Shown piece by piece: positions 1 to 7,416 of a DNA stretch of 22,150 bases. The stretch's first letter is position 1. The number at the start of each line of letters is the position of its first letter. Below the pieces are notes generated by a model. It was not told the DNA's origin and made no database searches. It saw only the letters and a list, made by a program, of their open reading frames with translations. The position numbers and the translations under genes were made by a program. The DNA is from Prevotella sp. UBA2755. GTDB taxonomy: Bacteria > Bacteroidota > Bacteroidia > Bacteroidales > Bacteroidaceae. The stretch spans positions 4,771-26,920 of the forward strand of contig DEJF01000045.1 in the NCBI GenBank assembly GCA_002353225.1. Direction: 5' to 3'.

Positions 1-2228
1 TGGGCAAACTCAAAACCTTGCTGTTTAGGCATCTGTTGTATCTCCAAGGTAAGGATACGCAGTTGGTCGAGCACAGGCTCCACACAATCGGGCAGCATCC
101 CAAGATCCTCCCCACAGAACAGCAGTCGGGAATCCTTGAAGATGGCAGGTAATCGCTTGAGAGCCTGTTGTCCCCAGAACATGGAATGCCGTTGATAGAA
201 ATAGTTGTTATACAGTCGTAGGAAGGCATCCTTATCTTCATTGCTCAATGCCTCATAGATCGGTTCGTTGAGTACCCCGATGCGAGGGTGATACATATCC
301 GCCTGACGAGGGTCCTCGACAAAGAGTACATCACTGATCAGTCGCATCAGTCCATCACGAATCCAGAGACTACTCTCGTCATGACAATCCGCAAAGTAGG
401 CGGCAACCTTCCGCTGTGTGGCATACTCCTCTTTTAGGTCATAGAGGTAATACGCCTTCCGCACCAAGAAATTGTCACGCACATACTGGGCATGGATACC
501 AAACAGACGGTCTATCAGGCGGTCGTTGATGAACGGACGAGTAAAGAGTTCCTTGCGGAAAGCCAGTCCGAAATACTCTATCTCACCCACCGTCAGAGGT
601 AAGGCTGGTGAGAAATGTCCCAAGAGACCATAGACCGCATCCTCAGGAATCTCCCAGATACGGAAGAAGCCCAGCACATGGTCGATACGGAGCGCGTCGA
701 AATACTCCTCTAAGTGTTTCAACCGCTTGCGGAACCAGTCTACCAGTTCCTTGCTCCACTGGTAGGTGGGGAATCCCCAGTTCTGTCCTTGCATGGTGAA
801 CGCATCAGGGGGAGCCCCTGTCTGACTGTCGAGATGGAAGAGTTCCGGATGCTCCTTGGTCTCCACGCTCTCCCGATTGACCCCAATCGGCAGGTCACCT
901 TTGAGGATGATTCCCTTAGAGCGAGCATAGTCGGCAGCAGCCTTCAACTGGACGTGAAGGAGGTATTGGAGATAATAGGTGAAGTCGGCAGGCTGCTGAT
1001 TGTTAGCAGTCAGCCATGCGGCATAAGGTTTCAGCCACTCCTTGTTATCCTTGACGAACTCCTTGAACTCCTTACTGTCTGTAACCGTCTTTCCCTTCTC
1101 CACGAAGAGTTGTTGCAGATACTCGTTCTTCACACGGTCAACCGCCTCGTAGTCACTATAAGGAAGGGCATTCAATTCCTGTCGTCTGCGACGGAACTGT
1201 GTCATGGTCTGCTTCGACTTCAACGTACCAGCAGCCTCCACGTCGATATAATGCGGATGGAGAGCAAAGACACTGACAATATTATAAGGATAAGAGTCCT
1301 GCCATCCATGAGTCACTGTCGTATCATTGACAGGCAGTAGTTGGATGACTCTCATACCTGTCTGTACAGCCCAGTCGACAAGCCGTTTAAGGTCACCAAA
1401 GTCCCCTACTCCATAAGAGTGCTCACTACGCAGGGAGAACACGGGGACAGCGACTCCAGCGGCACGCCAAGTAGTCTCCCTGATACGCAGGTGCTCCCCA
1501 TAGAGCACCAGCACCTGTCCGTCACTGATCAGTTCCTGACTGTTTGCCGAAGACTGCAGACTGTCATCAATCACTCTATTGTCACCCTCCTCCCAAGCGA
1601 TGAAGGCATGTGTCTTGTCATCAACCACCACATATTTATATTCCAAGGGGAACATCATACCCAAGGCATTGACCGTCAGCATCCATTCATGCTGTCCAGC
1701 ATATTCCATCCGCAGATAACGGGAGGTATTCCAACTGCCGATGGCAGGATGACTGCCACAGATGGCGACTGCCTGTCCCGGTTGCAATTGTGGAGCAGAG
1801 ACGCGGAAGGTGATGGTGCGACGGAACAATGGCAGGCGTAAAGCCTCCACATGTTCATTAGTATGTCCATGCACCATCGTCAAGTATGCATTGGTATAGA
1901 GATGCGACGGCAGTGGCAAGTCCCTCCACTGGTCTGGGAAGATATAGTCTTTCGAGGTATCGAAATGATAGATACGTGGTACAAGGTCCCACTCACGTCG
2001 CAGCACATGACTGTCACCATCCTCCACCTGATAGATATATACAATATGTGATAGCGGATGCTGACGTGACTCCAAGGCAGCGGTCTCCAAAGTCCACAAC
2101 TCTCCATCCTCCGTCTGCATCAGCAGATTATATTGTTTGACGGTACCATCCTGACTATGATAGGCGATACTGACATGCAGGCTCTCTCCCCATGCCGTCC
2201 GATACCGAATACTGAATTTTAGTTTCAT
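1..2228 (-). CDS. malQ: 4-alpha-glucanotransferase (amylomaltase), DPE2-like, partial
   Basis: The frame is open from an ATG at 2228 to the left edge, giving 742 codons with no stop; the C-terminus lies outside the window. The protein transfers 4-alpha-glucan segments between maltose, maltodextrin or glycogen-like chains in the cytoplasm (GH77 family). It begins MKLKFSIRYRTAWGES, and about residues 1-260 look like two CBM20 starch-binding modules, the second with the GSHPAIGSWN signature. The GH77 catalytic part starts near residue 270. The expected nucleophile is D516 in LRIDHVLGF and the acid/base is E707 in FCGEDLG. These are about 190 residues apart instead of about 48 in E. coli MalQ. 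A large insert at this place plus two CBM20 modules is the plant DPE2 and Bacteroidetes architecture. The third catalytic Asp should lie beyond the edge. Transcribed divergently from mltG. Identification is strong. Confidence 0.93.
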   Translation of the reverse strand, partial: MKLKFSIRYRTAWGESLHVSIAYHSQDGTVKQYNLLMQTEDGELWTLETAALESRQHPLSHIVYIYQVEDGDSHVLRREWDLVPRIYHFDTSKDYIFPDQWRDLPLPSHLYTNAYLTMVHGHTNEHVEALRLPLFRRTITFRVSAPQLQPGQAVAICGSHPAIGSWNTSRYLRMEYAGQHEWMLTVNALGMMFPLEYKYVVVDDKTHAFIAWEEGDNRVIDDSLQSSANSQELISDGQVLVLYGEHLRIRETTWRAAGVAVPVFSLRSEHSYGVGDFGDLKRLVDWAVQTGMRVIQLLPVNDTTVTHGWQDSYPYNIVSVFALHPHYIDVEAAGTLKSKQTMTQFRRRRQELNALPYSDYEAVDRVKNEYLQQLFVEKGKTVTDSKEFKEFVKDNKEWLKPYAAWLTANNQQPADFTYYLQYLLHVQLKAAADYARSKGIILKGDLPIGVNRESVETKEHPELFHLDSQTGAPPDAFTMQGQNWGFPTYQWSKELVDWFRKRLKHLEEYFDALRIDHVLGFFRIWEIPEDAVYGLLGHFSPALPLTVGEIEYFGLAFRKELFTRPFINDRLIDRLFGIHAQYVRDNFLVRKAYYLYDLKEEYATQRKVAAYFADCHDESSLWIRDGLMRLISDVLFVEDPRQADMYHPRIGVLNEPIYEALSNEDKDAFLRLYNNYFYQRHSMFWGQQALKRLPAIFKDSRLLFCGEDLGMLPDCVEPVLDQLRILTLEIQQMPKQQGFEFA

Positions 2229-2244
2229 GACGTTTAAGTTTTCT

Positions 2245-2253
2245 GCAAAGTTA
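2245..2253 (-). promoter_or_regulatory. malQ promoter, -7 element TAACTTTGC
   Basis: On the minus strand TAACTTTGC matches the Bacteroidetes -7 consensus TAnnTTTG and lies 17 nt before the malQ ATG, implying a leader of only about 10 nt. No TTTG -33 box occurs at the usual 19-21 nt spacing; that position falls in the CTCTAAA repeats. Confidence 0.65.
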
Positions 2254-2296
2254 CAAAAAAGTTTAGAGTTTAGAGTTTAGAGTTTAGAGTTTTTTG

Positions 2297-2305
2297 TAAC
2301 TTTGC
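2297..2305 (+). promoter_or_regulatory. mltG promoter, -7 element TAACTTTGC
   Basis: TAACTTTGC matches the Bacteroidetes -7 consensus and is the mirror image of the malQ element. It implies a leader of about 15 nt before the ATG at 2327. No clear TTTG -33 box is present; the region upstream is the GTTTAGA repeat tract. Confidence 0.65.
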
Positions 2306-2326
2306 AGCGAAAAAGTAATAAAAGAC

Positions 2327-3352
2327 ATGAAGATTCAAAGTTCCAAGAAATATCTGATCCCTGCAGCCATCGGAATAATCCTGGTAATAGGACTGACAGG
2401 CTACTTCTTTTTCAGTTCAGTATCAACCCTGAAAGAGACACATTATTTATATATAGATGAGGACGACACCCAAGACAGTGTGATTAATAAGATCAAGCCC
2501 GTAGCCTCTCCTACCGCCATGGCAGGACTGCAGACCCTGTTGCGCCATGCCGGCTATAGCGACCAAGTCAAGACTGGACGTTATGCCATCAAGCCCGGAG
2601 AGGGCGCAATCACCATCTACCGCCACTTAAAGAACGGACTGCAGGAGAGTATGAGACTCACGATACCCGAGGCGCGTACCATGGACCGTCTTGCTGCCAT
2701 ATTGGGAAAGAAACTGATGATTGACTCCGCTACGATATCCTCAGCGCTCTACTCACAGGAAGTATGCTCAAAGTACGGCTATGACACTTGTACCATTCCA
2801 GCGATGTTCATACCCAACACCTACGACATCTATTGGAATATAACTCTTGACGGGCTCTTGGAACGTATGCAGAAAGAGCATGACCGCTTCTGGAATAGTG
2901 AGCGTACGGCTAAGGCTGCCAAGTTGAACCTGACACCTTACGAGGTGGCGACCCTCGCCTCTATCATTGACGAGGAAACTGCCAATACGGCAGAGAAGCC
3001 GATGATAGCCGGTATGTATATCAACCGACTGCGACAGGACATGCCACTGCAGGCCGACCCTACTATCAAATTTGCCCTGAAACAGTTTGGACTAAAACGC
3101 ATCTATAACAAACTGCTCAAAACCGACAGTCCTTATAACACCTATGTGAATGAAGGACTGCCCCCCGGACCTATTAAGGTTGCCTCCATCAAAGGCATCG
3201 ATGCTGTACTTAATGCCGTTGAACATGAATATTTGTATATGTGTGCCAAGGAAGACTTCTCGGGTACGCATAACTTTGCCAAGACCTATGCAGAGCATCT
3301 GAAGAATGCGGCAAAATATACCAAAGCACTCAACGAGAAAGGGATTAAATAA
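2327..3352 (+). CDS. mltG: Endolytic murein transglycosylase MltG (YceG family)
   Basis: This 341-residue inner-membrane enzyme cleaves nascent glycan strands of peptidoglycan and helps set their length. A short basic N-terminus is followed by one membrane segment at about residues 10-31 (IPAAIGIILVIGLTGYFFF), with the rest predicted periplasmic. The YceG core is clear: LASIIDEET near residues 210-218, then YINRLRQDMPLQADPT (231-246) and GLPPGPI (277-283). E217 in the DEET motif aligns best with the catalytic Glu of E. coli MltG (EKET motif); this is from memory of the family, not an alignment. The length is usual. The start is the first ATG after the promoter, in an A-rich context typical of Bacteroidetes. 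It is transcribed alone: glnS has its own promoter. Confidence 0.93.
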   Translation: MKIQSSKKYLIPAAIGIILVIGLTGYFFFSSVSTLKETHYLYIDEDDTQDSVINKIKPVASPTAMAGLQTLLRHAGYSDQVKTGRYAIKPGEGAITIYRHLKNGLQESMRLTIPEARTMDRLAAILGKKLMIDSATISSALYSQEVCSKYGYDTCTIPAMFIPNTYDIYWNITLDGLLERMQKEHDRFWNSERTAKAAKLNLTPYEVATLASIIDEETANTAEKPMIAGMYINRLRQDMPLQADPTIKFALKQFGLKRIYNKLLKTDSPYNTYVNEGLPPGPIKVASIKGIDAVLNAVEHEYLYMCAKEDFSGTHNFAKTYAEHLKNAAKYTKALNEKGIK

Positions 3353-3382
3353 AAAAATGCTCCTTGCTTCACAGCGAGGGGC
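3351..3382 (-). terminator. Terminator-like hairpin with T-tract (minus strand)
   Basis: Arms 3373-3382 and 3359-3368 flank a 4-nt loop (GTGA on the minus strand), and on the minus strand are followed by A and seven T's (3357-3351). On the minus strand the stem has 8 of 10 pairs and two C-A mismatches. On the plus strand all 10 positions pair (two G-U), but no T-run follows directly. It probably ends the putative small RNA and may also process or end mltG transcripts. Confidence 0.55.
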
Positions 3383-3436
3383 AAATTTAATCGGTATTAG
3401 TCCTTTTTTAAGGTAAAAAGATTGTATTCAGGATAA
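3351..3436 (-). ncRNA. Putative small RNA antisense to the mltG-glnS intergenic region
   Basis: A complete minus-strand Bacteroidetes promoter (3443-3474) fires into a stretch with no minus-strand gene. About 55-60 nt further on is a terminator-like hairpin with a seven-T tract (3351-3382). The predicted transcript is about 85 nt. It contains no ATG and has a small internal hairpin, CCTT-AAAA-AAGG, at 3413-3402. I recognise no known RNA family. The weak point is that the terminator stem has two C-A mismatches on this strand, whereas the plus strand pairs them as G-U. The exact 5' end is a guess from the promoter. Confidence 0.45.
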
Positions 3437-3442
3437 CGTCGG

Positions 3443-3474
3443 CAAAGGTACAGCCTTTTTAACATTCCTGCAAA
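3443..3474 (-). promoter_or_regulatory. Canonical Bacteroidetes promoter for the putative small RNA
   Basis: On the minus strand TTTG (3474-3471) is followed by exactly 20 nt and then TACCTTTG (3450-3443), extended by C. This is the full consensus TTTG-N19-21-TAnnTTTG. It points leftward, away from glnS and toward the 3' end of mltG. Confidence 0.65.
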
Positions 3475-3482
3475 TAATTTCT

Positions 3483-3498
3483 TATGTTAAATAACATA
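3483..3498. promoter_or_regulatory. Palindromic site TATGTTA-AA-TAACATA
   Basis: This is a perfect 7-bp dyad with a 2-bp centre, 59 bp upstream of the glnS -7 element and just upstream of the minus-strand promoter. A second small dyad, TTTAC-GG-GTAAA, follows at 3500-3511. Both could be operator sites, but AT-rich dyads also arise by chance. Confidence 0.3.
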
Positions 3499-3556
3499 TT
3501 TTACGGGTAAAGCGAAAAAACTTACTACTTTCAACTATTAACTCTAAACTTTTTCG

Positions 3557-3565
3557 TACCTTTGC
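3557..3565 (+). promoter_or_regulatory. glnS promoter, -7 element TACCTTTGC
   Basis: TACCTTTGC fits the -7 consensus and implies a leader of about 20 nt before the ATG at 3592. No TTTG box lies 19-21 nt upstream. Instead there are degenerate heptads AACTATT, AACTCTA and AACTTTT at 3533-3553, like those before malQ. Confidence 0.65.
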
Positions 3566-3591
3566 AAGCAAAATTAAACGTTTAATACATC

Positions 3592-5310
3592 ATGACTGAA
3601 GAGAAGAATTTGACTGAGAACGAAGAGAAGAAGAGTCTCAGTTTTGTAGAGCAAATGGTGGAGGGTGATCTCGCCGCAGGTAAGAATGGAGGTAGAATAC
3701 AGACCCGTTTTCCACCAGAGCCCAACGGATATATACACATTGGACACGCAAAAGCCATCTGTATGGACTTCGGTGTAGCCGAGAAATTCGGAGGCACCTG
3801 TAACCTCCGCTTTGACGATACTAACCCCACCAAGGAGAATACCGAGTATGTGGAGAATATCATGAATGACATCAAATGGCTCGGTTTCCATTGGGAGAAT
3901 GTCTATTATGCCTCCGACTATTTCGATAAGTTGTGGGATTTCGCCATCTGGCTCATCGAGAAAGGACTCGCTTATGTTGACGAGCAGACCTCTGAGCAGA
4001 TTGCCGAACAGAAGGGTACACCGACACAGGCAGGAAGACCCAGTCCGTTCCGCGACCGTCCTATCGAGGAGAACCTGCGCCTGTTCCGTCAGATGAACAC
4101 GCCAGAGGCTGTAGAGGGTTCGATGGTATTACGCGCCAAACTCGACATGGCAAACCCCAATATGCACTTCCGTGACCCGATCATCTATCGTATCATCCAG
4201 ATACCCCATCATCGTACAGGCACCAAGTGGCACTGCTACCCGATGTATGACTTCGCCCATGGGCAGAGCGACTACTTCGAGGGAGTCACCCACTCTATCT
4301 GTACGTTAGAGTTTGTTCCTCATCGCCCGCTCTACGACAAGTTCGTTGACTTCCTCCAAGAGAAGGAGGGACAAACCGCTTATCGTCCTCGCCAGATTGA
4401 GTTCAACCGTCTGAACCTCACCTATACCGTGATGTCAAAACGTAAGTTGAAGGCACTGGTAGACGAAGGACTGGTGGATGGATGGAGTGACCCACGTATG
4501 CCTACTGTCTGCGGTATGCGCCGTCGTGGCTACTCCGCCCAGAGTATCCGTAACTTCATCAAGTCCATTGGTTACACCAAGTTTGACGCACTGAATGACT
4601 ATGCTTTGTTGGAGGCTGCCGTACGTGATGACCTGAATAAGAAGGCTTGCCGTGTTTCTGCGGTATTGAACCCTGTCAAACTTATCATCACGAACTACCC
4701 TGAGGGAAAGACGGAGCAGATGGAGGCTATCAACAACCCTGAGAATGAGGCAGATGGTAAACACACTATCACATTCAGCCGCGAACTATGGATTGAGCGT
4801 GATGACTTCATGGAAGTAGCCGAGAAGAAATTCATGCGTTTGGCACCAGGTAAGGAAGTACGCCTAAAGAATGCGTATATTATTAAATGTGATGAGGAAC
4901 ACCCTTGTGATAAAGACGCAGAGGGCAATGTAACGACGATTTACGCCACTTACGATCCTGACACACGCAGTGGACAGCCTGGTGCAGACCGCAAGATCAA
5001 GGGAAAGACACTGCACTGGCTCAGTTGTCAGAATGCCGTACCTGCTGAGGTACGCCTTTACGACCGTTTGTTCTCCGTAGAGAATCCTGGTGCTGACGAG
5101 CGTGACTTCCGTGAGTTGCTTAACCCCAATTCACTGACAGTATTGAAGAACTGCTATGTGGAGCAATACCTCACCGAGAAAAAGCCTGGTGACTTCCTGC
5201 AGTTCCAACGCATCGGCTACTTCACCCTCGACGAGTCGTCCAAGGATGGGCAACTCGTCTTCAACAAGACTGTCGGACTAAAAGACACTTGGGCGAAGAT
5301 TAACAAATAA
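3592..5310 (+). CDS. glnS: Glutaminyl-tRNA synthetase
   Basis: This 572-residue class I aminoacyl-tRNA synthetase charges tRNA-Gln with glutamine in the cytoplasm. The ATP-binding signature is PPEPNGYIHIGHAKA at residues 41-55 (HIGH at 49-52), followed by NLRFDDTNP (71-79). The KMSKS-type loop appears as VMSKRKL at 280-286. The C-terminal beta-barrel anticodon-binding region follows, with LKNAYIIKC near 425 and a late VGLKDTW segment. The length fits the usual 550-580. Possession of GlnRS suggests Gln-tRNA need not be made by the transamidation route. The stop codon overlaps the start of the next gene (TAATG), implying translational coupling to the TPR protein. Confidence 0.97.
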   Translation: MTEEKNLTENEEKKSLSFVEQMVEGDLAAGKNGGRIQTRFPPEPNGYIHIGHAKAICMDFGVAEKFGGTCNLRFDDTNPTKENTEYVENIMNDIKWLGFHWENVYYASDYFDKLWDFAIWLIEKGLAYVDEQTSEQIAEQKGTPTQAGRPSPFRDRPIEENLRLFRQMNTPEAVEGSMVLRAKLDMANPNMHFRDPIIYRIIQIPHHRTGTKWHCYPMYDFAHGQSDYFEGVTHSICTLEFVPHRPLYDKFVDFLQEKEGQTAYRPRQIEFNRLNLTYTVMSKRKLKALVDEGLVDGWSDPRMPTVCGMRRRGYSAQSIRNFIKSIGYTKFDALNDYALLEAAVRDDLNKKACRVSAVLNPVKLIITNYPEGKTEQMEAINNPENEADGKHTITFSRELWIERDDFMEVAEKKFMRLAPGKEVRLKNAYIIKCDEEHPCDKDAEGNVTTIYATYDPDTRSGQPGADRKIKGKTLHWLSCQNAVPAEVRLYDRLFSVENPGADERDFRELLNPNSLTVLKNCYVEQYLTEKKPGDFLQFQRIGYFTLDESSKDGQLVFNKTVGLKDTWAKINK

Positions 5311-6734
5311 TGAAGAAAACAGGCGACGATTATTTCGATAGCGAAGAGTTCAGGAATACCCTGAACAATTATGAGGAATCAGTCAAGTCGGGGCATCCCC
5401 TTTATATGGATGCCGACGACTTGGCTGATATCGCTGATTACTATCACTTCACGGGCAAGGACACTGAAGCCGACGAGGTGATAGACTATGCTCTGTCGTT
5501 ATATCCGAACGCCACACTCCCCAATGTCTTCAAGGCACGTGAAGCATTGACTATAGGTGATATCGACACCGCACAGGAGTGTATAGAGCAAATAGAGTGC
5601 AAAGACGACCCTGAATACCATTATATGCAGGCGGAACTGCTGATAGCGCAAGACCATGTAGAGGAAGCAGACACCTATCTGCGAGAGTATTTCAAGACGA
5701 TTTCTCCAGAAGAGTATCAGGACTTTGTGATGGATGTCGCCAACATCTATTTTGACTATGGACTGAACGACAAGGCTTACGAATGGATGATGCGCACCAA
5801 GGGGGACGACAGTAATGACTTCAAAGAACTGATGGCACGTACACTCTTCGGTCTTGGGAAATATAAGGATAGTGAGCGTATCTTCAATGAACTGTTAGAC
5901 AAGAATCCCTACTCCAAGCGTTATTGGAATGCCCTGGCAAATACCCAATATATGAATGATGACTTCAGTGGAGCCATCACCAGTAGCGAATATGCAATAG
6001 CCATTGACCCTGACGACTCAGAGGGAGTCATCAACAAGGCTAATGCACTATACCGATTAGGAAACTATGAGGAGGCAATACGCTATTACGACCGTTACGG
6101 AGAGATATCGACACCCGATGAGTTCAGTCTTTTGCATAAAGGCTCCTGTCTGGTAAACCTGAACAGGCAGGAAGAGGCACTTCCTGTTCTCCAACAGGCA
6201 ATGGAGATATGTCTACGGAACTCCCAGTTCCTTCCGCAGATTTATCAGGAACTCGCCTTCTGTTATAGTTCTCTCCAGCGATTAGATGAGGCAATAGAAT
6301 GCATCAATGAGACCAGAGATATAGAATGTGACCATATTGACATGCTCGTATTAAAAGGACATATCCTGTTGGAGAATGGACAAAACAAAAGGGCGGAGGA
6401 AGTATTCAAGAATGCCATCACCCGTTCCTGTAACGACCCTGTTGTCATTATGCGTATCATTGTTTCCCTCTACGACAACAAGTATGTGAAGGCTGCTTAT
6501 GAGATGTTCAAGAAATTCTTCTCCTTGGTCGTCAACGAAGAGTATGACCAGGGCTATTCCTATATGGCACTCTGTTGTTGGGACTTGGGATATGACGAAG
6601 AATTTCTCATGTATCTCCGTATTGCCATTGAGCGTAACCCCCGAGAGGCAAGGATGGTCTTAGGACATCTTTTCCCTGAGGACATGGCTGCAAAAGAATA
6701 TTATCATTATATGTATCAAAAACTAAGAAAATGA
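5310..6734 (+). CDS. Tetratricopeptide-repeat protein, cytoplasmic
   Basis: This 474-residue acidic protein is built almost entirely of helical repeats. TPR units are clearest at about residues 205-236 (RYWNALANTQY...AIAIDPDD), 239-270 (GVINKANALYRLGNYEEAI) and 312-335 (YQELAFCYSSLQRLDEAIE), with weaker ones from about 35 to 200 and 345 to 445. No signal peptide, membrane segment or catalytic domain is seen, so it is probably a cytoplasmic scaffold or adaptor; the partner is unknown. It begins on the last base of the glnS stop codon (TAATG) and overlaps the DedA gene by 4 bp, so the three genes are probably translated together. The family is certain as TPR, but the specific role cannot be assigned. 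Confidence 0.85.
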   Translation: MKKTGDDYFDSEEFRNTLNNYEESVKSGHPLYMDADDLADIADYYHFTGKDTEADEVIDYALSLYPNATLPNVFKAREALTIGDIDTAQECIEQIECKDDPEYHYMQAELLIAQDHVEEADTYLREYFKTISPEEYQDFVMDVANIYFDYGLNDKAYEWMMRTKGDDSNDFKELMARTLFGLGKYKDSERIFNELLDKNPYSKRYWNALANTQYMNDDFSGAITSSEYAIAIDPDDSEGVINKANALYRLGNYEEAIRYYDRYGEISTPDEFSLLHKGSCLVNLNRQEEALPVLQQAMEICLRNSQFLPQIYQELAFCYSSLQRLDEAIECINETRDIECDHIDMLVLKGHILLENGQNKRAEEVFKNAITRSCNDPVVIMRIIVSLYDNKYVKAAYEMFKKFFSLVVNEEYDQGYSYMALCCWDLGYDEEFLMYLRIAIERNPREARMVLGHLFPEDMAAKEYYHYMYQKLRK

Positions 6735-7366
6735 ATTTTATTTCTTCCCTTCTCTCCAACCTTAATTACGGGACCATCCTGTTTCTGATGCTCCTTGAGA
6801 GCACTGTGGTTCCTGTTCCTTCCGAGTTTGTGGTGACACCAGCAGCCTATCATGCGGCAGGTGGTAATCTGGATGTCTTCCTCGTTATTCTATTCGCCAC
6901 CATCGGGGCAGACTTAGGTGCGTCCATCAACTATGTCGTTGCCTATTATGTGGGACGCCCAGTCATCTATCGCTTCGCCAATAGCAAGTGGGGCAAGATG
7001 TGTCTGTTGAACCAAGAGAAAGTAGAGAAAAGCGAGAAATATTTCGATGACCATGGTGTCGTGGCAACACTGACGGGACGACTCATCCCTGGCATCCGCC
7101 ACCTGATCTCCATCCCCGCAGGTCTTGCAAAGATGAACTACTGGAAATTCCTTCTTTATACAACGATTGGCGCAGGGGTATGGCATAGTATTCTCGCTGC
7201 TCTGGGCTGGTATCTACATGCCATCGTTCCCGAGGAACAACTTAATGACAAGATCAGTGAGTATGCGGAATATATCAAGATTATCATCATCGTATTGGTG
7301 CTGATAGCCATTGGATACTTTGTCATTCACTCCTATTTAAAAAGAAAAAAGAAGTATTTTTCTTGA
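6731..7366 (+). CDS. DedA-family (VTT domain) inner-membrane protein
   Basis: This 211-residue polytopic membrane protein carries both hallmark motifs: E23-S-T-x-x-P-V-P-S-E32 in the first re-entrant region, and G116-R-x-I-P-G-I-R123 followed by SIPAGLAKM. Hydrophobic spans lie near residues 13-35, 48-75, 140-163 and 181-200, and the C-terminus is very basic (KRKKK). DedA proteins affect membrane homeostasis, and some members flip undecaprenyl phosphate or phospholipids; which substrate this one uses is not visible. The ATG overlaps the TPR gene stop (ATGA), so this is the third gene of the glnS operon. A lipid-carrier role would suit the cell-envelope genes nearby, but that is inference. Confidence 0.9.
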   Translation: MNFISSLLSNLNYGTILFLMLLESTVVPVPSEFVVTPAAYHAAGGNLDVFLVILFATIGADLGASINYVVAYYVGRPVIYRFANSKWGKMCLLNQEKVEKSEKYFDDHGVVATLTGRLIPGIRHLISIPAGLAKMNYWKFLLYTTIGAGVWHSILAALGWYLHAIVPEEQLNDKISEYAEYIKIIIIVLVLIAIGYFVIHSYLKRKKKYFS

Positions 7367-7391
7367 TTATCGAATATTTTTCGTATATTTG
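7362..7391 (+). promoter_or_regulatory. manC promoter (weak -33, -7 TATATTTG)
   Basis: TATATTTG at 7384-7391 matches TAnnTTTG. A near -33 box, CTTG, lies at 7362-7365 with an 18-nt spacer. The predicted start is near 7398 with a leader of about 20 nt. The box overlaps the end of the DedA gene. Confidence 0.45.
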
Positions 7392-7416
7392 CCAAATCTT
7401 TTAATGTATCATCGTT

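Larger units (their letters stand above)
2243..2307. repeat. 18-bp perfect inverted repeat flanking four 7-bp repeats
   Basis: CTGCAAAGTTACAAAAAA at 2243-2260 is the exact reverse complement of 2290-2307. Between the arms, 2261-2289 is four copies of GTTTAGA plus a final G. Each arm carries an outward-facing promoter -7 element, so the structure is a symmetric divergent promoter with a tandem-repeat core. The symmetry is read directly from the sequence; its function is inferred. Confidence 0.95.

Noticed and set aside
714..1841. Plus-strand open frames at 714-1340 and 1341-1841
   Set aside because: They are antisense to malQ, whose uninterrupted frame runs to the window edge with GH77 motifs.
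2261..2289. Heptad repeat as a CRISPR-like array
   Set aside because: The units are 7 bp and directly contiguous, with no spacers and no cas genes.
3385..3403. Resemblance of the minus-strand text GGACTAATACCGATT to 16S rRNA
   Set aside because: The match is a short phrase only; surrounding sequence does not follow the rRNA, so it is probably chance.
3574..3891. Minus-strand open frames overlapping the glnS start as a possible leftward gene
   Set aside because: They cover the glnS promoter and conserved HIGH region in antisense and have no family resemblance.
7368..7384. Small hairpin after the DedA gene as a terminator
   Set aside because: The stem is only about four base pairs, without a proper GC stem or T-run; read-through into manC cannot be excluded.
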